Source: Mesostigma viride
Taxonomy: Eukaryota; Streptophyta; Mesostigmatophyceae; Mesostigmatales; Mesostigmataceae
NCBI GenBank assembly: GCA_009746045.1
Contig: RPFO01000082.1
Coordinates: 2,194,506 to 2,258,505 of the forward strand
Reading direction: 5' to 3'
DNA length: 64,000 nucleotides
The position numbers and the translations under genes were made by a program. The notes beneath the pieces are model-generated. The model worked only from the letters and a program-made list of their open reading frames with translations. It searched no databases and was not told the origin of the DNA. This document shows, piece by piece, positions 19,411 to 30,200 of the stretch; position 1 is the first letter of the stretch; each line of letters starts with the position of its first letter.

Positions 19411-21112
19411 AATTTACTATAACCGAGGTACCGGGGGGGGGGGTCACTATATGGACCGTACCCCATGTGGACCGTACCCGGCATGATGTACCCGACCCGT
19501 GGTACCGGCACATGGTACCCGGATTCCGTACCCGGGTACCGGGTATAATGGCGGGAAAGTAGGTACCTCGACCAAAAATATAACCGATTTTGGAGCGAAA
19601 AAGTGGGTGCGGGAATGATCTGAGGTGGATATGGCGACCTGACAATCGTGGCCGGCGTTTTCACGTGCGTTTATCATTTCGGGCGCCCAGTAGCAAAAAC
19701 GAAAGGTCGTTAGTTATGCTTAAAGGCTGTGAAATTTTCTGCGCAAGTTTTTATGTGTAGCGCTGTAGCACAGCGGCACAACACAAATGGGTCGCAGATC
19801 GCCTGCTCGCGGAGGGTCGATTTTGGCACAAACATGTTAGTGTATTAGCAATTGTGGTGCGAATCAAGCCAGGACATTTTTGTGGACGATTTTGATTATA
19901 GTCTGGAGTTTATAAACGGAGTATTTGACATGGAAGCGCCTGGGCCGTGATATTCTTGCCCGATTTCCATTGTTGACCATGTTTTAGGGACGTTCAGGCT
20001 GGGCAGCGAGCGCACCTTATAGGTCTTCACTTTCGGTATTTCTTGGACCTAGAACGCAGCACAAGCGTGGTTTATATCATTTTCGAACCGGTTGGCCAGC
20101 TTTGGTGCGCTCAGCTCTCGGAAAGCTGACCTCGCTGCGGATTTCAGCGACTTTTTTGCAACCATCTGGAATGAGGCGACGTAAGTAGCAGGTACGTGCC
20201 GGGGTGTCCTAGATCATGAGTGTAACTGGCAACGCTGTCGTGGTGTTTTGAGTCAGCCAGCTATGCCTAAAAAGAGGGGACGCTCTCTGTGCACATAACT
20301 GTCACACATAGTTGGTTTACGTCATACAATTTTTTACGTCTCTATCTTCGTCGTCCGCTGCAGCTAAAACACACATGCGTAAGAGCAGTTTTACTCATGT
20401 GTTAGTTATAAACCATGGTTCTATGGCCTGCAGTCGTTCAGGGTGTTCTCAGACAGTATATACAATATGGTTTACGTGTTACATGCACCCTGAATTCGCT
20501 CACAAAGCGTTGCATGTTAGCACAACGTTGTTCTGTAACTTGATTTGGCTGCATTCATGTGTTAGTTGCAATGCAAATGCAATGTTTTTTCATCGCTGGG
20601 TGGTGGCCAGCATGTCCGTGATGTCAAAGAAGGTTTGGCATATGCTTAGAGAAAGTTTACCGCAAGGGGTGGGCCATGTTCAAGCCGGGCAACCTCAGCA
20701 ACCATGCAACCGTATATTGCATTACCTGCACCATCTGTGACACCGTTAAGCACGCGTATATATAGAGGCAGCCACAGCAGGGTATGGCCTTGTTATACGC
20801 TGCCCCGCCATCCCAAGGCCTCGTAGGGTCCCCTAGCGCTTGTAAGATGCTCAAGGGACCGTGTGGATAGCATGGTCATGCGTTGACACTAATTGGTCCT
20901 ATTGGTCCTAAATTCTCATTTTGACCAAATTCGCGGTTTGAGGCCTGCCATGGGCCAGGGTCCATTCAGGCACTAAATGTAATTATTTGAACCCAGGTTT
21001 TTGTCCAAAATTCAAAAAGTGTGTTATCTGTCAGTGGTAAAAATGCCAGGGTCAAAATTTGATGTTTGCACATATATTTTTTAATTCAAACTGGTCCTAA
21101 AATAAGGACTTT
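19411..21112. other. 1.7-kb noncoding interior of Element I
   Basis: 19431-19560 is a cluster of GGTACC/GTACCCGG repeats with a G-run and the palindrome ACCCGGGTACCGGGT. The remainder has no ORF over about 140 codons; the frame at 20312-20740 is Cys/His/Ser-rich without a recognised pattern. The unspliced 5' part of the poly-Q gene may lie near the end. Confidence 0.4.
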
Positions 21113-21163
21113 TCTTGGGAACATGGACACTGGGCTCAACAATCCCATGCCCTCCGGCCCGTC

Positions 21164-22611
21164 TTGATACAGGATGGCGTTGTCGCCAGGGTTGGCAACC
21201 TGACCGTCCTGCGCGACCGGCTAGATGCTGTGTGCGAATACCTGCCAAGCGCAGGTCTGGCGGCGCTTCGGGCCATCTCTGGTGGCTTGATCTACACTGG
21301 CAAAGGCGCTGAGGCAGTCAAGTTTGACTTGGTAAAGGACATGCCAAACCGCAAGACACCTGTCACTTCCTATCAACCTCGCGCTAACAAGAGTGTGCCA
21401 GAGCCGCAGCTGCAGGTTGCCCCCACACGCTCTTCCAAGCGTGTGAAGGCGGACAGCCAGCCCAAGGCAGAGCCCAAGTGCGGTGATCAAGCAGTCAAGC
21501 CGAGCAGCGAAGCCAGGGCGAGTGGCAGGAGCAGCAAGAGGCCTCCCTCGGTATATGTACGCGAGGACGAGTCGGATGAAGAACCTGACATGCAGCTGGC
21601 ACCCCGCGATGGGCAAGTAGCGAAGTTGCGCCGCACTCTCGCGGAGCAGCACAAGCAGCACAACGCGGAGCTTCAGCAGCTGCAACGCCAGATGCTGGAA
21701 AGTCAGAAGCAGTGGCAACTGCTGCTCCACCAGCAGCAGCAGCAGCCGCAGCAGCAGCAGCAGCAGCAGCCGCCGCCGCCACCGCCGCCGCCACAGCAGC
21801 AGCAGCAGCAGCAGTCGCAGCAGCAGCAGCCACCGCCGCAGCAGCATCTGCTGCAGCCGCCGCCGCAGCAGCAGCAGCAACTGCTGCAGCAGCTGCTGCA
21901 GCTATTGCAGCAGGAGCCGCCGCAGCAGCAGCAGCAGCCCGTGCTGCAGCCGCCGCCGCAGCAGCAGCAGCAGCAGCAGCAACTGCTGCAGCAGCTGCTG
22001 CAGCTGTTGCAGCAGCAGCAGCCGCAGCAACAGCCGCAACAGCTGGTGCTGCTGCAGCTGCAGCAGCTGCTGCAGCAACAGCAACACTACCGCCTCCCAC
22101 TCCCTGCCGCTACAATGACTCCACGAGTAATTGACGGGGACGCCGAACTAGCGCCCATGGCTCAAGTGCAGCAAATGCTGGCTCAGATGCAACTTCCCAT
22201 GCAGGTATGTCCTTTCCTATTTTGGAAACATAATATTCCTTTGTGAATAGATTCATGTTGGAGCAGTATATAGGATATGTTTGTTTGGTTTGTTGGAGGA
22301 TTTTTCCTCCGTACCGTGCCCTAAGGCATGCTAACCTTGATGTGCTTGGTGTTGTACAGGTGGGCGGACGCCGGCTCCCATCCGTTGATCCCTTATCTGG
22401 CACGGTCTCTGTGGCGGTTGCTGCACTCAATTCAATTGCGACACTGGCCGCGTCTGGGAACACGACGCCTATGCCACGATGGCGTCCGGGGACCACGTGG
22501 GTGCCGTCATCCTTGTCATCTTTCCCCAACTATGGTGCCGGCCGCCCGTCGCAGCAGTGGCCAAGCTTCTCCAATGACTGGACCATTAGCAATGACTGGT
22601 TTACTAGTTAA
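21164..22611 (+). CDS. Coiled-coil/poly-Q protein with one intron (Element I)
   Basis: Exon 1 runs to 22204, a GT-AG intron spans 22205-22359 (donor CAG^GTATGT, acceptor TTGTACAG^GTG), and exon 2 is 22360-22611. The join is phase 0 and gives about 430 residues. Exon 1 has no ATG at its start (the frame is open upstream at least to 21113), so a first exon is probably missing. Residues ~1-60 look folded (LTVLRDRLDAVCEYLP, ISGGLIYTGKGAE). A basic Lys/Arg/Ser-rich stretch resembling a nuclear signal comes next, then a coiled coil (KLRRTLAEQHKQHNAELQQL) leading into ~150 residues of Gln/Pro from CAG repeats. Exon 2 ends in an aromatic Ser/Asn-rich tail. Element II has a counterpart at 41956-42572 in the same relative position, transcribed outward. 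Its molecular role is unknown. Confidence 0.6.
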
Positions 22612-22799
22612 GCTTTGACTAAATGAAACTGAAGTATTATTAAGTGAGACAGCTGTGATGTGCTTACATAAGCTGATGTCTTAGTACATACTTATTGTAT
22701 ATTCATGATGGACTGTTAAGAAAGAGGTGCATGTCAGAACTGTCAGCCCAGAGCTGTGCCATGCCAATGACACCCGTAGATCCTAGCTAGTCCTTGGAT

Positions 22800-23935
22800 G
22801 ATGCCTTACCATTTGAGCTCAGAATGAGCCCAATTTTTGTAGGTGGTCCAGTTTCATGGTCTAAATGTTGCTTGCAAGAATCCAGCTTGATATGAGTTCA
22901 TTTGATCATGATTCCTATTTGTTTTTTGAAGAATACATGTGAAAATGACGAAAAACTGCACATGTATGCTGTCACATGTCACCATTTGAGCTCAGAATGA
23001 GCCCAATTTTTGTGGGTGGTCTATTTTCATGGTCTAGATGCTGCTTGCAAGAATCCAGCCTGAAATGAGTTCATTTGTTCACTATTCATATTTGTTTCAT
23101 GTAAGAAAAGGGGGAAAATGACGAAAAACTGCACATGTATGCTGTCACATGTCACCATTTGAGCTCAGAATGAGCCCAATTTTTGTGGGTGGTCTATTTT
23201 CATGGTATAAATGCTGCCTGCAAGAATCCAGCCTGATATGAGTTCATTTGTTCACTATTCATATTTGTTTCATGTCAGAAAAGGGGGAAAATGACGAAAA
23301 ACTGCACATGTATGCTGTCACATGTCACCATTTGAGCTCAGAATGAGCCCAATTTTTGTGGGTGGTCTATTTTCATGGTCTAGATGCTGCCTGCAAGAAT
23401 CCAGCCTGAAATGAGTTCATTTGTCCACTATTCATATTTGTTTCATGTAAGAAAAGGGGGAAAATGACGAAAAACTGCACATGTATGCTGTCACATGTCA
23501 CCATTTGAGCTCAGAATGAGCCCAATTTTTGTGGGTGGTCTATTTTCATGGTCTAGATGCTGCCTGCAAGAATCCAGCCTGAAATGAGTTCATTTGTCCA
23601 CTATTCATATTTGTTTCATGTAAGAAAAGGGGGAAAATGACGAAAAACTGCACATGTATGCTGTCACATGTCACCATTTGAGCTCAGAATGAGCCCAATT
23701 TTTGTGGGTGGTCTATTTTCATGGTCTAGATGCTGCCTGCAAGAATCCAGCCTGAAATGAGTTCATTTGTCCACTATTCATATTTGTTTCATGTAAGTAA
23801 AGGGGGGAAATGACGAAAAACTGCACATGTATGCTGTCACATGTCACCATTTGAGCTCAGAATGAGCCCAATTTTCGTGGGTGGTCTATTTTCATGGTCT
23901 ACATGCTGCCTGCAACAGTCCAGCTTTAGGTACCC
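22800..23935 (-). repeat. 173-bp subterminal tandem array, right (inverted)
   Basis: About 6.5 copies in reverse orientation to 14780-15905, each with ACATGTCACCATTTGAGCTC. Together with the ~30-bp TIRs the two arrays give Element I inverted arms of about 1.2 kb. Confidence 0.9.
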
Positions 23936-24010
23936 TCAGATCTGAAAGATTTTTTTTTTACTCATTTGAAGACTTGTGAAATTGAGCAAACACCTATGAA
24001 TCCCCTCATA

Positions 24011-26094
24011 TTGTACAGGCTTTGCAAAGAGCCAAGAAGGAGCCTAAGGTGTCCAAGCTTGTCCAGTTGGATGAACCTGAGGCAGCTGCCATGGAGATAG
24101 ATACCAATGCACAGGTTTCTGTCATGGGACCTCAGCATACAGGAGAACTGCTGGTCGGAGAACCAAGTTGCCCCTGGGTGTCTGATTTCAGTGGTAGGAC
24201 GCATCTAAGGGTGTTGGGAGAGGTTACTGCCCCTGTCATGGGTGTGGATGTGACCTTCCTTGTCCTAGAGGACTATGATGGCCCTGTGATTTTGGGTCAG
24301 AATTTTCTGGGCAATCCTGGGATTTCTATCAGAGCTACAGCTCTGAGAAGAGATGGCTGGGGGATGATTCCCCTAGAAAACTTCAGGACAACATTTCCAG
24401 TCAGGTGCAGGGCCAAGCCGGTCAAGGGTGTAAAATGGGATGAAGGGGAGGTGCCCCCAGCGGCCAGTTTGGTGATTCCAGCTGTGTTGCACCCCAGCAG
24501 TATTGGCATAACTCACAGGAGCCTTGCTGCACACTCTCCTTTGACATATGACCAGCTGGTCCAAGAGATGAGCTCGCCTACTTTGTTTGAGGCTTGGAAG
24601 CTCGCCTTCTCCAAGGCATTGGAGGAGTGGTTGCAGTTTGAGTGTGCTGCACCAACAGACAGACGTCCCCCAGCATCAAGGAAGCTTGCTTTGAGATTTG
24701 TGCTGAAGAGGAAGGTTGTGGATGAGGTATCAGTGCCCCATGTCAGACCTGTCCTGAATGAGTATCACGGCACGGGGAGTCTGCCAGGAGAGGAGCTGTA
24801 CACGCCAGGGATGCTACACGACACATGGAGAATTTTGCTATGTCTCTACGTGGGGTTGCTGAATAGGGGAGCAGCTATGTCATCAGTGCTGCTGGACTTC
24901 AAGAGGGCATTTTTAAAATCTGATCCAGAAGTGGCCAGGAGAGTGTGGAAGCAGGATGAGCCTTACTGTGTTGAGGTGCCTGCCATCTGGAAGCTGGAGC
25001 TGCATCAACAATTCCTGGTTATTCTGAAGGGCCTGGAAGGACTCAGGTCGAGCCCAATCATCTGGAGGCTCACGCTGCAGGAAGCTCTGATCAGTGAGTG
25101 TGGCTTGAGAGTGTCTTCAGTTGATCCCTGTTTGCTGCTGGCCCAATGGGAGGATCTGCCAGTGTATGCTAGTTTGCATGGAGATGATCTGCATTTGCTA
25201 GCACCCACGACCTGGCTGAAGAAGTTTATTCCTGTCATCAGTGGCAAGTTTTCACTGGGCAAGGAGCTGTGGCAGGAACCCAACAAGCCTGTAGTGTTCT
25301 GTGGAATGCAGGCTACCCTGTTCAGGAGGGATGGGGAGTGGAGTATCAGGCTTCAGGCTGGAGGAGATTATAAACAGACCATTGTGAAGGCCTTGCCAGA
25401 GAAGATCACCCAGGCTGCAGGTCCTGAGTTGAGAGGCATGTGGGCCTGGTTTGCCAGCATCTGTGGTCCGTCGTTGATGGTCCATAGCAGAATGCCTGAT
25501 GAGGTGCTTGAGGATGAGAAGCCTCGAGTCATAGCCCGATTGGTGGAGAGTACCCCTGATCTGATTTTGTCTGGGATTGACTTTACACAGCCTATCACCT
25601 TGGAGATCTTTGTTGACAGTTCCATGGATGCTCGCCAGGTTACCAAGGTCAGGGGGAGATCTGCTGCTCTGTTTGCTTTTTATCAGAGCAGGGCAAGTTT
25701 GTTCAGCTGGTACAGCAGACTGCAGAAGAGGGTCTGTATCAGTTCAGATGTGGCAGAATGCAGGGCCATATGCGAGGGGATCCAGTCCAGCCTGTACATA
25801 AAGGAGTTAATGCTGGAGCTGGCTTCAGTTACCCCTTGGACCTTGCAGATGGAGACGTTGTTGCTAACAGACAGCATGGGTATGGTCCAGTTTGTTCACA
25901 AGCAGCTGGCCAGAAGCCGGGACCTGGATTATTTGTTGCTGAAGGAGTTGGCCAGTTTGGTTGACTTGAAGCATATCCCTGGCGAGGAGAACCCTGCTGA
26001 TGCATTGACAAAGCTGCCACACAAGGCCCCAGCCCAGTACAATGTACTGAGGAAGCTCATGAATGCTGACTGTCAAGTCGGTCTATCTGTCTAA
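24011..26094 (+). pseudogene. pol: Copia-like element A, pol second part (protease-like, RT, RNase H)
   Basis: Continues the frame broken at 14690. Domains: protease-like segment with IDTNAQVSVM (Asp codon 24100) and, ~65 residues later, VILGQNFL, the retropepsin flap-end pattern; copia-type RT with YTPGMLHDTWRILL, LLDFKRAFL, LKGLEGLRSSPIIW, and active site HGDD (codons 25177-25188) where copia has YVDD; RNase H with VDSSMDARQVTK, SSDVAECRAI, LLTDSMGMVQF and NPADALTK. These make the cDNA from element RNA and degrade the template. The protease-like domain follows integrase, which differs from the standard copia order. The ORF is intact from here to the stop at 26092-26094; only the Element I insertion breaks it. 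Confidence 0.85.
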
Positions 26095-26732
26095 AAGCTG
26101 AGAGCTGGGTGCTTAACCCTTAGTCGGGAAACTACCCGACCTGTCGGGTAGTTTGACTAACGGTCGAATTTCGCGCCGCGCCGTGAGCGCCGCGCCACTT
26201 GTGACGGATGTCAGTGGTCCGGTGGGTCCGGGGACACTTAGGGACGAGGGTGGTGCATAGGTTTGGGGGTAATATTCGCCATAGCCTGGTAATTACAACG
26301 TGCATTGAGCAGGTATCACGTGACTTTGGCGGGAAATTTTCACTCGCGCGCGCGCGTAACTAGATATGGCTGCCAGCATGCCGTTCTCACGGAAATTTTG
26401 CGTGTCGAGGCTAGAAACGGTTCAGAATTTCGCTCAGAATGACTTAACGTGATTTTCGTAGGTCAGGCATGGCCAAACTTGTAGGATTGGGAAAATTCAG
26501 GTAGGAAAATACTGCCCGGCTTCTGGGTCGTCAGTGCCTGATGAGTAATCGCTTATCATATTTCCATTTTATCCTCGTGGCCGGGCAGTCTGCGCCAGCC
26601 CAAGCATCCAGATTTGGTACCGGATGTCCGCTGATGCGTTTGCTGGGAATGCGGACGCGTTGATAGGTAATATTTGAACGGAGCATCAACCTTGTAATCA
26701 TAAAGGATGCATGCATGACGGATGCGGCTATG
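26095..26732. other. 3' flank of element A, up to the element B insertion
   Basis: No ORF. Near 26126-26150 there is a short inverted repeat around GTCGGG/CCCGAC. CTTAACCCTTAGTCGGGA (about 26113-26130) has its reverse complement at about 35192-35209, on the other side of element B. Before B inserted, this segment was continuous with 34476 onward. No LTR for A could be identified in it. Confidence 0.4.
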
Positions 26733-26737
26733 GCGAC

Positions 26738-27180
26738 AGTTAGCCTCTAGTCGTGGACATAGGCTAAGTACCAGATAGCAATGTGCTATCTGGGGTTTCG
26801 CACGTGTAGGCTCGGTCAGAAGTCCCGGCTATATGTGATTCGGCAGGCTAGACTATTCGATAGCCGAGTCCTGGTGACGGACGCCAGTACCCAAGTAGGA
26901 TTGGCGGTACGGCGTCGCCAGTACCCACTCGGGACTGACATTGAGGTGTCGGATGTTGGACTAAGGTCCTGAGAGTCTAGCAGTGGCGTCGCGCCACTCA
27001 GGCTGCACCACAGAGCCCAACGGCCACTGTCGGCTGCTCCAGACGTGGCAGCCAGGCAGAGCGTTGCTGGTCGACAATGCTAAATGCCCTTGTGCACGTT
27101 GGGTGCGGGGCTTGTGATTTATTGTAATAAACACATGCGTTAGGCCATTGAGCATTGAGAGGTCCACTCGTTTATTAACT
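26738..27180 (+). repeat. 5' LTR of element B (443 bp)
   Basis: Starts AGTTAGCCTCTAG and ends TTTATTAACT. The short inverted ends AGTTA/TAACT and the 5-bp TSD fix the borders. The following bases (TGAATTAAAGTCG) do not match the usual initiator-Met primer-binding site, so the primer is unknown. AATAAACAC near 27127 could serve in RNA 3' end formation. Confidence 0.9.
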
Positions 27181-27211
27181 TGAATTAAAGTCGTTTACCA
27201 TAGACAAAATC

Positions 27212-30200
27212 ATGGGAGATCCTATTATGCCAGGCCTGAAATTCAAAAAGAAGCGGATAGATGATGCTGGCTGGCAGACGGTGCCAACAGTAGAGGAGAA
27301 GGCTGCGGCCAAGAAAATTAAAAAAGCAAGAAGGGCGCAGGCGGAGCAGGAACAGCTAGTGGCTAGGCAGCTAGCGACAGCAATGGCTCAGCAAAGCGTC
27401 AAGGCAGCCGCCCAAGAGCGGCAGCTGGCAGCCCTGCAAAAACAGGTAACCTCCTTGGCCGAACAGGCCGAAAAATCTGTTTTTTCTAGCCCAGCTAGCT
27501 CGCAAAAATCCGTAAGCAGTATGCGGTCCCCCAGCCCTCAGGCAAGCCCCGCTGACCTCCCCGCTAAGGCACCGTCCCAACCTCCTCAGGAGGAGGGCGG
27601 AATAGCCAAAAGCGGTGGAGAACAAGCGGGGGTGCCGATCGTCCCCTCATCCGCTCAGAAAGCGGGGGGGTACGAGAGGAAGCTGAAGAGGGACGCATAC
27701 ATGTTCAAAATGCGGACCAAGAAGGTCCCAGGACCCGTCATCGGCAGCATTCAGCTGTCTGATGACGAGGTCACCCTCTCCCCAGGGGTTTCTGATGGGG
27801 AGATTGAGATGAATCCACTCAATCAGGCGGTCGAACAGGCCGCCGCCCAGTTTGTAGAGGCACGCCGTCTTGCACAGCAAGAGCGGGACCGCAAAAAGAC
27901 AGCGGCCCGCAACATGACTGCTGAAAAGCAGCTGGCTGCCATGCAAGCTGGAGAGGTGCTCCATGAGCGCCTCTTCAATGAGCTGGTTGTTGCACAGGGG
28001 GACGAGGGGGTCACGCTAACAGCGGACCAACTCAATTCCCTCCTGTTGCAGCTGACCAAGCTGCAGGAGAAGATGCAGGCAACAGAAACGCCTGCACTCC
28101 CTGCACATACCCTCCCCACCCCTGGCACTGATTTGAGCCAAAGGGTGGTTGGAGGGGCCGTGTCACCAAGGGTGCTGCAGGGCAAGAGCCAGGGCACTGT
28201 CCCCAGCTCCCCCAGCAAACCCCCAAGTGACCCGGATGCCCAGGAGCTCCACCGCCGCAAGGTGGTGGAGAATAAACTCCTAGAGGCCATGATAGCCCGT
28301 GAGGGCGGCCTGGCAGCCCAAGCAGCAGCGCTGCAGCAGCTTGGCCAGGCCAAGGGTTTTCCTACCAGCAGTGGAGTAAGGCAAGGGGAACAAGACCCTG
28401 CGCCTGCAGCTGGAACACCACCAGCCACTGCACTAGCACAGCAAGCTGGAACACAACCACCTTCTGCGGAGGCCCAGCAGACTGCACCCACACCAGGGCA
28501 GTCAGATAAGAGCAAGGCGGTGGCAAAAGGGACCCCAGTGGACCCAACCCCACCCACCCTTAAGGGGGACGTCCAAGAGCTGCTTGCCATACTCACGGCA
28601 CAGCTCAAGACCATGGCCACCAACCCCATGGACGACCTGTCGCGCACCCAGCTGGATGGCCTCCTGGCCAGTATCTCCCAGCTGGAAAGGGGCAGGGCGA
28701 ACATGGAGGAGGCTGATCTTCAACAAGCAGTCAAGACTTTCTTGGCTGAAAAGAAGGACCCGGTCAAAGGTACGTTTAACCCAAAACAAAAAGAATCTAA
28801 AATAGAAATCCCTGGCTTACCTGAGGGTTACACCCAGGAACAGGCCAAGGAATTTTTGTTTAGCCTGAACTACTGTTTTGAGTCTCTGAATGTCCAGAAC
28901 TGGTTCAGTGCCTTGCGTGCATCCACCACCATCCATAGGTCAGCCCCAGCCATTAAAACCTTGGTCCAGATTTACCAAGAAAAGGCTGGGACACCTAACC
29001 TAGCAATTGCATTGTGGCCAGCCTTCATGGATGAGCTTAAGCACTTGCTGGTGGATAGGACACAGTTTGAATCCATCCGTGGTTTCAACTGGCTTAATGC
29101 TTACCAGGTCAACAAGCAAGACTATGCCACTGATTGCAAGAATTATAGGTTGGCTGTAGAAAAGGACCCTGATCTCAGGGGTCTGCCTGCTAGCTACCTG
29201 CTGTATTCATGGTTGTCAAATGCTAACCTGGACAAAGCTGTGTACGCCACTGTGGTTGCAGGTCTCAAACCTCTGTGGAACGATTTCCGGGCGGGGATGA
29301 ACCATATCCAAGACTGCCTGACTCCCCTGGCTATAGGTGCTCCGTCTGCAACCCCAACCCCCAAGGTCCAACAGACCCAAGGGAAGGGGCAAGGAAAAAA
29401 GCGCCAGCTAGGGGGGCAGCAGGGCGGCCAGTCCAAGAAGGCCAAGGGCAACCAGCCCCAAGGCCAGCCGGGACAGCCTGCTCAGCTCAAGCCAAACCAG
29501 TGGAGGCGGCCCACCCCCCCCACACCTGCCCCACCCACCCCTGCACCCACTGCTCAGCCCCCCCATGCAGGTCCCAAGAACAAGTGCACCCGGTGTGGCA
29601 CCAAGGGACACCAGCGGGCGGACTGCAAGTGGAACCCCGCAGTAGGCGACGTGGACCTCTGCTTCGGTTGCAAGCACCCCCGCCATCTGCCCCCCGGCAC
29701 GTGGTGCGACCGGCAGGACAAGGCTCCAAAAGGATGTACGTCCTCACAGCACGCCTATGTGGATTTATATGATCTCATTATCATTGGGGATAAAGACAAG
29801 GGACTGCTAGATTTTGAGGCAGCTCAGAAAATCTCCTCCACGTATAATGTGATACTGCCCTACCTCAAAGCTCTTACCCCAGCTGCTGTTGACACAGTAG
29901 ACTTAAGGGAACTAGCAACCCAGCTCCACATAGCCATGGGTCATGAGGTGGTGGCAGAAAAGATTGCCAGAAGAGCAGGAGGTTCACGACTCAGGAATGC
30001 TGTCAGGTTGGCTAGAAAACACTGCCAGCAATGTCAGTTCCATGGCCCAAAACCTCCCAAATGGCATGTCGCAACACCACCCACCCAAAGGGGAATAATT
30101 GTGGGTGATGTCGTGCATATCGATGGTGAACAATATCTGATCCTAAAAGACACATGGTCCAGATTCACTGTCATGGAACCCCTACCTGGCATGGCTAAAG

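Larger units (their letters stand above)
14691..24007. mobile_element. Element I: 9,317-bp TIR transposon inserted in element A pol (TSD ATA)
   Basis: The termini are inverted repeats of about 30 bp: left GAGGGGATTCATAAGTGTTT..., right ending ...ATGAATCCCCTC. The flanking ATA at 14688-14690 and 24008-24010 is a 3-bp target duplication. Taking out the element and one ATA joins the element A pol frame without a gap, and the joined residues align with element C pol, so the borders are firm. Next to the TIRs lie inverted 173-bp tandem arrays of about 1.1 kb. The cargo is a Tudor-like gene on minus (16.5-16.8 kb), a PHD-like gene and an Ala/Ser/Pro-rich gene on plus, and a spliced poly-Q gene on plus (21.2-22.6 kb). 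No transposase motif is recognised. A 3-bp TSD is typical of CACTA or Harbinger elements, but the termini match neither. Confidence 0.85.

Noticed and set aside
20312-20740. 142-codon ORF in Element I
   Set aside because: Cys/His/Ser-rich composition without a pattern, no codon structure and no splice or repeat support.
21495-22134. Poly-Ala and poly-Leu ORFs opposite or overlapping the poly-Q gene
   Set aside because: Alternative frames of the CAG repeat; only the Gln frame continues through a coiled coil upstream and a splice junction downstream.
14691-24007. Assignment of Element I to CACTA or PIF/Harbinger
   Set aside because: The 3-bp TSD fits, but termini are GAGGGG...CCCCTC, not CACTA, the TSD is not TWA-only across the two elements (ATA, CAA), and no matching transposase was seen.
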